A stretch of 64,000 nucleotides of DNA from Flavobacterium tructae. GTDB taxonomy: Bacteria; Bacteroidota; Bacteroidia; Flavobacteriales; Flavobacteriaceae. The notes under the pieces are model-generated. The model searched no databases. It saw only the letters and a program-made list of their open reading frames with translations, and was not told the DNA's origin. Made by a program: the position numbers and the translations under genes. Location: contig NZ_MUHH01000004.1 of assembly GCF_002217475.1 (NCBI RefSeq), positions 62,001 through 126,000 on the forward strand, given 5' to 3'. Of the stretch, positions 26,572 to 33,788 are shown piece by piece; position 1 is the first letter of the stretch, and every line of letters begins with the position of its first letter.

Positions 26572-29500
26572 ATGAAAAGATATTCACTAATTTTAATACT
26601 GTTATTATGGGCAGGTACCAACGTAAAGTCCCAAACCTTCAGCGATGATAATTTTGTTTACAGCGTGGTACCTAAAAAACCGGTTCAGGCCGCTCAGTTT
26701 AAAACCTTAACCAAAGACGAAATGAGTCAGAATGTGACTTATTTTGATGGTTTGGGACGCCCAATACAAACTATTGCCATTGGTCAGGGAGCAGGGGGAA
26801 AAGACATTATAACCCCTATGGAATATGATGGGCTTGGTCGACAAACCAAAGAATACCTGCCTTACGCAGCTGCTAACACAGGTACTGCTTATCTGAGAAT
26901 TGATCCGGTTGCAGCCCTGAATGCCGAAATGACATTTTATAATACTCAAAAATACGACAACACCAGTAACTTTTTTTCCGAAAAAGCATTGGAGCAATCA
27001 TCTTTAGGTCGTGTTGTAAAGCAAGCTGCTCCGGGTGCCTTATGGGAAATGGGGAAAGGTCATGAAATTAAAATCAATTATCAGATCAATGGTGCTGCCG
27101 ATGCCGTAAATAAGTATAAAGTCACGACTATCTGGAATACAGGTTCAGAACTGTTCGATATTAGTCTTGAGGAATTAGGGACTTATGCCGAAGGAGAACT
27201 TTATAAAACGGTTACTTATGATGAAAATACAACTGCAAACCCAGGTGAATCTTCCGGATCAACCGTTGAATTTAAAAACAAAGAAGGACAAGTCATTTTA
27301 AAAAGAACCTATGAGTCAGGAAATCGACACGATACCTATTATATTTATGATGTATATGGTAATCTGACTTATGTACTGCCGCCAAAAGTATCGGGTGCTG
27401 TTAGTGACGAGGTTTTAAACGGTTTGTGTTACCAGTACAAATACGACAACCGGAATCGTTTGGTAGAGAAAAAATTGCCCGGAAAACAATGGGAATTTAT
27501 TGTCTATGACAAACTGGATCGCCCTGTAGCCACAGGACCGGCTTTTTCGCCTTTTAAAGATGAAACCACCGAAGGATGGCTTATTACTAAATACGATGCC
27601 TTTGGCAGACCCATCTATACCGGCTGGAGCGCCCAGGCTTCCAATGCTGTCACCAGAAAAGCACTGCAGGATGCCCAAAATAAAGCCAATGTTTTATTTG
27701 AAACCAAACAAACCTCAGGAATGATAGATAATATTGAGGTATATTACAGTAATGACATTGCTCCAAAAAATTTTAAAATTTTAACGGTTACCTATTATGA
27801 CGATTACAACTATCCCGGTGAGCAAGGTGCGCCAACGACTATTGAAGGACAGGCCGTTTTAAGCAATACCAAAGGTTTGGTTACCGGAAACTGGACAAGA
27901 GTTGTTACCACAGCATCAGCAGTATTAGGAGAAACTACCTCTACTTATTATGATACTAAATCCCGAGTTGTGAGGACTATGGTTCAAAATCATTTAGCAG
28001 GATATACTTATACAGACAGTAAACTTGATTTTGCCGGAAAGTCGCTTTACAGCATTACCAAACACAAACGTGCCTGGGGTGATGATGCAGAGCTAACGGT
28101 AAGAGAAGAATTCACTTATTCGCCACAAGATCGTTTATTAACCCATACCCATCAAATCAACGGCGGAACCGTTGAAGTTTTGGCAAACAATACTTATGAT
28201 GATTTGGGACAATTGAGTGTAAAAGATGTGGGGAACAGCGCCGCAAATCCTCTGCAGAAGATTGATTATAGCTACAACATCAGAGGCTGGCTCACCGGAA
28301 TCAATAAGGTGGAAAATCTGCAGCAAGACACCGACCCGTTAGATCTGTTTGCCTTTAAAATTAATTATGACAAAGTAGAAGCAAATGCCAATTATGCCAA
28401 AGCGCTTTATAATGGAAATATTGCCGAAACCATTTGGAGAACTAAAACCGATCCGGGAAAGCGTTTTTACGGGTATCGATATGATCAATTGAATCGTTTG
28501 CTGGAAGCAATCTATCAAACTCCGGATTTAGCCGATAACAAGAATTATTTTGGTGAAAGTATGGATTATGATAAAAATGGAAATATTACCAGACTACAGC
28601 GGCAATATATGGCCGGTGTGTTATCAAATCCTTATGTAGGTGATATGGATATTTTGGGGTATTTCTACGAGACCAATTCCAACCGATTGATGAAAGTAAC
28701 CGATACTACCAATCAGCCTCAGGGATTTAAAGATGACAGTAACGGATCTAATGATTCGGCAGATGATTATGCCTATGATCTAAATGGAAATTTGATTAAA
28801 GACGAAAACAAAAATATTACTGAAATACAATACAATCAACTCAATTTACCCAAGAAAATTACATTTGGAACAAATGGCACGATTGAGTATATTTACAACG
28901 CAATGGGTCAAAAACTGGAGAAAACTGTAAAAGAGGCCAGTGGTATAACTCATACGGAGTACCTGACAGGTTTCCAGTATAAGTATATTGAGCGTCAGGG
29001 CGGTGGAGATCAAGGTGGCGGCAATGAAGGAGGAGGAGACCCTCCTACACCAGAAGATCCAAATGATCCTAAAAATCCACCTATTTATACTCCGGATCCT
29101 GTAAAAGATCCCCCGGCAGAAGCCAGTCGTTTTAGTGCCTTTGCAGCGCAGTCTGTTCCGTCAAGACCTACGTTGCAGTTTTTTCCAACGGCAGAAGGGT
29201 ATTATGATGACATAAGTAAAAAGTATGTGTACCAATATAAAGATCATTTAGGAAATGTTCGGGTTAGTTATGCTAAAAACCCGGTTACCCAAGTTCTTGA
29301 AATTATTGAAGAAAATAATTATTATCCTTTTGGGTTAAAGCACACTGGGTATAATGATTATGTAGCTACTAATAACAAGTACAAATACAACGGCAAAGAA
29401 CTTCAAGACGAATTGGGGCTCAACATGTATGATTATCATGCTAGAAATTATGACCCAGCAATTGGTCGTTGGATGAACATTGACCCATTGGCAGAACATT

Positions 29501-30231
29501 CTCCTAACAAGACACCTTATCATTATTGTTCAAATAGTCCAATAAATAGAATAGACCCAACAGGAATGTGTGACGACCCTAATTGTCCTCACGGAGCAAT
29601 TAGAAGAGGATGGGATGCTATTGGTAGATTTTTTGGAGGGGCTTGGGGGCATAGTAAATCGAATACTACTGCAAAAAAAGAGAATGTTAAAGCTGGGCCA
29701 ATTCAAGAAGTAGACCCACAGTCTCCTGAAGAACAGGAAAAGTATGCGCAAGATATTAGAAATTTAAATGATAATTTTGGTGGAATCATTGAAGGAATGA
29801 TATACTTTATTACTTTAACTGCAGGAGGAGAAGTTTCCGAAGGAAGTACTGTAGTAAAGGAAAGTCAAATTACCAAATCATCTTTAACTATAGAAGCAGG
29901 AGGAGTTTTTAGTGAAAGTGAAGTCGCAGCTGCTAAATTTATGGAGGGCCAAGGTAATAATGTTGTATTAAGGATACCTCAAGGGACAAGGGCTGGAGGT
30001 GGAACTTCTGATTTATTAGTAAATGGAGTTGCATATGATGTATATACACCAACCACTAATAATGTTAACAGGATCATTTCTTCAATGGCATCTAAAAATT
30101 CTCAAACAACGGGAATTGTTTTAGATTTGTCCAAAACAAATGTAGAGGCTTCTCAACTTAGTAATGCTTTACAAAGAGTTCGTGGAACTGGGGCTACTAA
30201 TATAACTGATATCAGAATAATTCCAAAATAA
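26572..30231 (+). CDS. RHS-repeat polymorphic toxin with CdiA-like nuclease C-terminus
   Basis: 1219 residues. The signal peptide is MKRYSLILILLLWAGTNVKS. A DUF6443-like N-terminus is seen (MSQNVTYFDGLGRPIQTIAI, YDGLGRQTKEYLPYA). YD repeats run from about 230 to 880, then a low-complexity Gly/Pro linker (GGGDQGGGNEGGGDPPTPED), then the RHS-associated core (YYPFGLKHTGY, then KYNGKELQDELGLNMYDYHA, RNYDPAIGRWMNIDPLAE). The variable tail after DPTGM ends in a domain (about 1110-1219) with ESEVAAAKFMEGQG, GGGTSDLLVNGVAYDVYTP and TGIVLDLS. This resembles the CdiA C-terminal tRNase family with a PD-(D/E)xK-like active-site order. A Cys-rich gene 6 bp downstream is the likely immunity gene. Toxin family is moderately sure, target tRNA is inference. 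Confidence 0.82.
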   Translation: MKRYSLILILLLWAGTNVKSQTFSDDNFVYSVVPKKPVQAAQFKTLTKDEMSQNVTYFDGLGRPIQTIAIGQGAGGKDIITPMEYDGLGRQTKEYLPYAAANTGTAYLRIDPVAALNAEMTFYNTQKYDNTSNFFSEKALEQSSLGRVVKQAAPGALWEMGKGHEIKINYQINGAADAVNKYKVTTIWNTGSELFDISLEELGTYAEGELYKTVTYDENTTANPGESSGSTVEFKNKEGQVILKRTYESGNRHDTYYIYDVYGNLTYVLPPKVSGAVSDEVLNGLCYQYKYDNRNRLVEKKLPGKQWEFIVYDKLDRPVATGPAFSPFKDETTEGWLITKYDAFGRPIYTGWSAQASNAVTRKALQDAQNKANVLFETKQTSGMIDNIEVYYSNDIAPKNFKILTVTYYDDYNYPGEQGAPTTIEGQAVLSNTKGLVTGNWTRVVTTASAVLGETTSTYYDTKSRVVRTMVQNHLAGYTYTDSKLDFAGKSLYSITKHKRAWGDDAELTVREEFTYSPQDRLLTHTHQINGGTVEVLANNTYDDLGQLSVKDVGNSAANPLQKIDYSYNIRGWLTGINKVENLQQDTDPLDLFAFKINYDKVEANANYAKALYNGNIAETIWRTKTDPGKRFYGYRYDQLNRLLEAIYQTPDLADNKNYFGESMDYDKNGNITRLQRQYMAGVLSNPYVGDMDILGYFYETNSNRLMKVTDTTNQPQGFKDDSNGSNDSADDYAYDLNGNLIKDENKNITEIQYNQLNLPKKITFGTNGTIEYIYNAMGQKLEKTVKEASGITHTEYLTGFQYKYIERQGGGDQGGGNEGGGDPPTPEDPNDPKNPPIYTPDPVKDPPAEASRFSAFAAQSVPSRPTLQFFPTAEGYYDDISKKYVYQYKDHLGNVRVSYAKNPVTQVLEIIEENNYYPFGLKHTGYNDYVATNNKYKYNGKELQDELGLNMYDYHARNYDPAIGRWMNIDPLAEHSPNKTPYHYCSNSPINRIDPTGMCDDPNCPHGAIRRGWDAIGRFFGGAWGHSKSNTTAKKENVKAGPIQEVDPQSPEEQEKYAQDIRNLNDNFGGIIEGMIYFITLTAGGEVSEGSTVVKESQITKSSLTIEAGGVFSESEVAAAKFMEGQGNNVVLRIPQGTRAGGGTSDLLVNGVAYDVYTPTTNNVNRIISSMASKNSQTTGIVLDLSKTNVEASQLSNALQRVRGTGATNITDIRIIPK

Positions 30232-30237
30232 TAAAAT

Positions 30238-30471
30238 ATGCCAAAAATTAAATGTGTTTGTGGAAATATAATAGGATTAGGAGAAATTCCTAGTCCTAAT
30301 CAATACTTAATGATTTCAGATGTTTTGTTTGATAAATTTCAAGGGTATGTTGACGCAGAAGAAATTTATAAAGAAATGAAATTAGTTGTTCATTGCAAAG
30401 AATGTCAGAGGCTCCATATTTACTGTAACGGATTTGATAAAGATGCTATTATTTATCAAATTTGTCAGTAG
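30238..30471 (+). CDS. Candidate immunity protein, zinc-ribbon-like
   Basis: 77 residues, starting 6 bp after the stop of the RHS toxin gene. Two Cys pairs, C6-V-C8 and C53-KE-C56, plus C63 suggest a zinc ribbon; between them lie LGEIPSPNQYLMISDVLFD and a helix DAEEIYKEMK. Position immediately after a polymorphic toxin, small size and lack of a signal peptide are the standard signs of a cognate immunity protein that neutralises the toxin in the cytoplasm. I recall similar small CxC/CxxC proteins next to toxins in Bacteroidota. The pairing is inferred from synteny only. Confidence 0.72.
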   Translation: MPKIKCVCGNIIGLGEIPSPNQYLMISDVLFDKFQGYVDAEEIYKEMKLVVHCKECQRLHIYCNGFDKDAIIYQICQ

Positions 30472-30621
30472 TGGGGGTAATGAGTAATACATGAGATATG
30501 TTGATCGTCAGTTTTTCTCCTACTGGAGCGAGGGTAATGTATCAGATGTGTTGGTGGTCAATTATTGCATCTAAAATTTACAGAATATCAATGGTTTATA
30601 TGAATATCGTATAAAAATTAA

Positions 30622-30645
30622 AACAGTCTTCGGGCTGTTTTTTTT
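30622..30645 (+). terminator. UUCG-tetraloop terminator inside the IS leader
   Basis: ACAGTC-TTCG-GGCTGT followed by eight T residues, 28 bp upstream of the transposase start. A C(UUCG)G tetraloop makes the stem very stable. The identical hairpin occurs in the IS remnant at 32719-32743. It would stop transcription entering the element from outside, and also insulate the toxin/immunity pair from what follows. Confidence 0.82.
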
Positions 30646-30672
30646 ATTCTATAATGCCTTAAAACGAAAAAA

Positions 30673-31350
30673 ATGAATTCAAATCAGACTAGATGTTTCA
30701 GATGTGTTGGCGACATTCCAAACATGATAAAGTATGGAAAGACAAAGTCTGGAAGTCAAAGATATATTTGCAAAGTATGTGGGAAAACCAGAGTTGAAAA
30801 TTATACTTATAGAGCTTATAAAGTAGAGATAAATCAGAATATTATCCAATTAACCAAAGAAGGTTTAGGAATAAGAAGCACTGCAAGAATACTGAAAATA
30901 TCCACCACAACATTATTAAAAAGGATTGTTTCGATTGCGGGAAGTATAACCAAGCCAATTATCAGTAAAGGTAAAACTTATGAAGTAGATGAACTTTGTA
31001 CTTATATCAGGCACAAGAAAAATTACATCTGGCTGGTGTATGCTTTGGAAAAGAATTCTGGAACAGTGGTAAGTTTTAATCTTGGAAAGAGAACGAATAA
31101 AACACTTAATCGAGTTTTGGATACTTTAAAATTATCAGAAGCAAAGAAAATATTTACGGACAGACTCAAAAATTACAGGTATCTGATTGATGAGAAATTG
31201 CATTCGGTAAAACGTTTTGGGACAAATCATATTGAGAGGAAAAATTTGACACTCAGAACTCATCTGAAAAGACTCAACCGCAGGACAATTTGCTTTAGTA
31301 AAAGTATAGTAGTTTTTGCAGCTGTTTTGAAGATTTATTTTTGGGTTTGA
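30673..31350 (+). CDS. IS1-family transposase
   Basis: 225 residues in one uninterrupted frame. The N-terminus has a CxxC...CxxC zinc motif (C8, C11, C33, C36), then a helix-turn-helix (TKEGLGIRSTARILKISTTT) and a DDE catalytic core: D106 in YEVDELCTYI, D163 in IFTDRLKNYRYL and E188 in NHIERKNLTLRTHLKRLNRR. The RTHLKRLNRRT block is diagnostic of IS1 transposases. All three catalytic residues are present, so the enzyme may be active although the element's right end is not visible. Confidence 0.9.
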   Translation: MNSNQTRCFRCVGDIPNMIKYGKTKSGSQRYICKVCGKTRVENYTYRAYKVEINQNIIQLTKEGLGIRSTARILKISTTTLLKRIVSIAGSITKPIISKGKTYEVDELCTYIRHKKNYIWLVYALEKNSGTVVSFNLGKRTNKTLNRVLDTLKLSEAKKIFTDRLKNYRYLIDEKLHSVKRFGTNHIERKNLTLRTHLKRLNRRTICFSKSIVVFAAVLKIYFWV

Positions 31351-31428
31351 GTAATAAAATAGTAAGTTTATCCTTTAAAATTTTGTTCTTAAAAAAAAAT
31401 GTTTAACGAATGAAAGCTTGTAATTGTA

Positions 31429-31839
31429 ATGTATGCTTGGGTAGCGGAAGGTTTGGTTCAATATGATGGAAAACCGAGAAAGGCTGATGGTCGTATAGAA
31501 TCGATGGAATTTAGTTCTCCTATCTTTATTTTAGTTTCTATTATTCCTTCAGTAACTATAAATGAACTTACTGGTCTTCGAGCTGCGGTTGTTAAAGTAA
31601 ATGTAGAGTTGATTTTGAGAGATGTTCTTCTTGCCGAAAAAAAGTTTTTAGAGAAAGGTTTAGCTGAAGATTTTGCACAATTAGAGAATGGGAAAAACCA
31701 ATTCACAAGAGAGTTAATCCAAGGTTATAAACCTAATCCACACGGGTTGGTGGATGAAGAGAATAAACTATTCCTATATAATATTAAATATAAACAAGAA
31801 GTTATTAAAAAAATTAAAGAAGCTAAAAAAAGAACGTAA
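31429..31839 (+). CDS. Orphan toxin-cassette-like ORF (probably 5'-truncated)
   Basis: 136 residues with no recognised family. The frame is open only from 31414, right after the IS region, and the first residues (MYAWVAEGLVQYDG) do not look like a natural start. The rest is Lys-rich and helical (LILRDVLLAEKKFLEKGLAE, NIKYKQEVIKKIKEAKK). It is followed 11 bp later by a small ORF and then another, the pattern of displaced C-terminal toxin tips with immunity genes downstream of an RHS locus. I infer a tip cut from its RHS carrier by the IS; this is unproven. Confidence 0.45.
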   Translation: MYAWVAEGLVQYDGKPRKADGRIESMEFSSPIFILVSIIPSVTINELTGLRAAVVKVNVELILRDVLLAEKKFLEKGLAEDFAQLENGKNQFTRELIQGYKPNPHGLVDEENKLFLYNIKYKQEVIKKIKEAKKRT

Positions 31840-31850
31840 TTTAAAAAAAT

Positions 31851-32192
31851 ATGGATTATAATACCAAAGAACTTTTTCATTATTTAAATAAAGTAATATC
31901 AGATAATGTAGCTTATGAGGAATTATCAAATCTATGTCTATCATTATTTTGTACCTGTAATATTTTACCAGAAAGGTTTGAAAAGACAATTATTAGCAAA
32001 GAAAAATTAGCAATAATATTCTCTAAAATTGCAAAAGAGAAAAATATTATTTCTTATCCGCCAAATGCTTCATACTATGGAGCTTCATTTCATGATACTC
32101 ACAGTGAAGGGCATTGGTTAGAGGTAATGGCTAGCGTATTAAAATTAGCTAGAGAACCTAATATAGAAGAAGCTATAAAATTGGTAGGTTAG
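31851..32192 (+). CDS. Small unknown protein, candidate orphan immunity
   Basis: 113 residues, 11 bp after the preceding ORF and spaced like a cognate immunity gene. No signal peptide. N-terminal half helical (NTKELFHYLNKVISDN), then SKIAKEKNIISYPPNASYYG and GHWLEVMASVLKLAREPN. I do not recognise the family. Base composition is very AT-rich, like its neighbours and unlike the 21-29 kb RHS genes, consistent with acquired cassette DNA. Confidence 0.6.
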   Translation: MDYNTKELFHYLNKVISDNVAYEELSNLCLSLFCTCNILPERFEKTIISKEKLAIIFSKIAKEKNIISYPPNASYYGASFHDTHSEGHWLEVMASVLKLAREPNIEEAIKLVG

Positions 32193-32283
32193 TTTATCAT
32201 ATTATATTATATTGGTGATTAATTATAGCATCAAATATTTATAGATTATCAATGATTTCCCAATAAAATAAAAGATATTAAAT

Positions 32284-32553
32284 ATGAAAAAAAATCCAAT
32301 TCTAAGTGAAAAGCAAGTAGCAGTGGTTATTGCTGATGGGGCAACAGGCCATGTTTTGAATCTTAAGTTAGAACTCTATAAGAATAATACCGAGGATGAA
32401 ATATATTGGTTATTTGATAACATAGATTTAGCAAAAGAATTTATACAAAAAAAGTCTATTTCAGATGATAAATTAGAGTTTCTAATATATGGCAAAAATC
32501 AATCTATTTTGGAACACATAGAAGCAAGCCACTGGAAAAATCAAAATAAATAA
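32284..32553 (+). CDS. Small unknown protein, candidate orphan immunity
   Basis: 89 residues, starting MKKNPILSEKQVAVVIADGA, with the pattern strand-helix (NTEDEIYWLFDNIDLAKEFI) and a C-terminal strand LEFLIYGKNQ. No family recognised, no signal peptide, no partner of its own. It lies between the previous orphan and an IS1 remnant, so it probably belongs to the same series of immunity-like genes gathered behind the RHS toxin. Confidence 0.55.
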   Translation: MKKNPILSEKQVAVVIADGATGHVLNLKLELYKNNTEDEIYWLFDNIDLAKEFIQKKSISDDKLEFLIYGKNQSILEHIEASHWKNQNK

Positions 32554-32604
32554 TATGATTAGTGAAATAAAGCAACAACCTTTAGATATTGAATTGGTTT
32601 TTTA

Positions 32605-32890
32605 GGTAGTGTATCAGATTAGGTGTTTTTGGTAATGTATCAGATGTGTTGATGTTTAATTATTACATCTAAAATTCACAGAATGTCAATGGTTTATATT
32701 AATATCGTACAACAATTAAAACAGTCTTCGGGCTGTTTTTTTTATTCTATAATGCCTTAAATCGAAAAAAATGAGTTCAAATCAGACTAGATGTTTCAGA
32801 TGTGTTGGCGACATTCCAAACATGATAAAGTATGGAAAGACAAAGATATATTTGCAAAGTATGGGTAATGTTACAGATTAGGTGTTTTTA
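32605..32890 (+). mobile_element. IS1-family left-end remnant between short direct repeats
   Basis: From 32631 the sequence repeats the left 230 bp of the IS at 30533 (same end, same UUCG terminator at 32719-32743, same start of transposase at 32771). It has lost 14 bp between two CAAAG copies and stops at about 32863. It is flanked by GGTAGTGTATCAGATTAGGT (32605) and GGTAATGTTACAGATTAGGT (32864), both continuing GTTTTT, which look like further IS ends in direct orientation. Confidence 0.82.
32771..32863 (+). pseudogene. Truncated IS1 transposase fragment
   Basis: Starts with MSSNQTRCFRCVGDIPNMI like the intact copy at 30673, then loses frame through a 14-bp deletion between CAAAG direct repeats and ends at another IS end. 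No catalytic residue is left. Confidence 0.88.
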
Positions 32891-32947
32891 GAATATAACC
32901 ACGTAAGGAACTGAAGAAGAATGTGAAATTTTAATTTTTGAATAGAA

Positions 32948-32983
32948 AAAGAGGCGACCGATAGGTCGTCTCTTTCGTTTTTT
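32948..32983 (+). terminator. Intrinsic terminator
   Basis: AAAGAGGCGACC (32948-32959), loop GATA, GGTCGTCTCTTT (32964-32975), then T-rich. It separates the toxin/IS region from the copper genes. Confidence 0.9.
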
Positions 32984-33137
32984 GTCTTTTAATAAGCCTT
33001 AAAATGCTTTTACCTTACCTTAAACAAAAATCAACCGTCAGATTGTCCCTGCATAACTTTTTAATGCATGCTTAATTGAAATTTAGTGGTAAATTTGTAA
33101 GTACATATAAAATCAAAAAATCAGATCAGATAAGGAT

Positions 33138-33704
33138 ATGAGTACATTATTCGTTAAAAATATGGTTTGCAACCGCTGTATTATGGTGGTTCAGAACGAA
33201 CTTGAAAAATTGGACCTTGAATTTACCAACATAAAGCTTGGGGAGGTTACCTTGACAAAAGAACTGACTGCTACAGAAAGAACTTTACTGGAACAGGAAC
33301 TGGTTGCTCTTGGATTTGAAGTGATCGACGATAAAAAAAGCAGAATCATCGAAAAAATAAAAAATATCATTATTGATTTGGTACACCATCAGGATAATGA
33401 CACCAAGAATAACCTGTCGGATATCCTGAGCGAAAAGATCAACCATGACTATAATTATCTTTCCAATTTATTTTCTGAAGTAGAAGGAACTACAATAGAA
33501 AAGTATTTTATTGCCCAAAAAATTGAAAAAATAAAAGAACTTCTGGTGTACGATGAGTTATCGCTTAGCGAGATCGCTTTACGTCTGAATTATTCAAGTG
33601 TGGCTTATTTGAGTAATCAGTTTAAAAAAGTAACCGGTTTGACTCCAAGTTATTTCAAGCAAATTAGGGCAGAGAAAAGAAAGCCTCTGGATGAGGTGAA
33701 GTAA
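33138..33704 (+). CDS. AraC-family regulator with N-terminal CxxC metal-binding-like domain
   Basis: 188 residues. The first 65 look like a heavy-metal-associated domain: FVKNMVCNRCIMVVQNEL with C11-x-x-C14 and a closing LVALGFEVID. Residues about 90-185 are an AraC helix-turn-helix pair (KIEKIKELLVYDELSLSEIA, SVAYLSNQFKKVTGLTPSYF). It lies directly upstream of copA on the same strand (84-bp gap), so copper or another thiophilic metal sensed by the CxxC site probably controls copA. TAAATTTG at 33090-33097 is a possible -7 box. Domain order is visible, the metal is inferred. Confidence 0.85.
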   Translation: MSTLFVKNMVCNRCIMVVQNELEKLDLEFTNIKLGEVTLTKELTATERTLLEQELVALGFEVIDDKKSRIIEKIKNIIIDLVHHQDNDTKNNLSDILSEKINHDYNYLSNLFSEVEGTTIEKYFIAQKIEKIKELLVYDELSLSEIALRLNYSSVAYLSNQFKKVTGLTPSYFKQIRAEKRKPLDEVK

Positions 33705-33788
33705 ATATTACAAATCAAATCCATAATTCCACAATACAATTCAGCGCTATTCTTGCCAACTTTGCAGGTATAAAAGAACAACTGAATT

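Larger units (their letters stand above)
30533..31350 (+). mobile_element. IS1-family insertion sequence (right end not found)
   Basis: The left end starts GGTAATGTATCAGATGTGTT at 30533, matching the GGTAATG type ends of IS1-family elements, exactly 140 bp before the transposase ATG. The same left end, also 140 bp before an ATG, recurs at 32631. I could not find a reverse-complement right end (CTGATACATTACC-like) in the 80 bp after the transposase stop, so the element appears to have lost its right terminus or it has diverged. Another GGTAATG at 30477 may be an older end. Confidence 0.75.

Noticed and set aside
31429..31839. Reading this ORF as a complete standalone gene
   Set aside because: The start region does not look natural and the frame opens immediately after the IS region; kept only as a probable truncated cassette.
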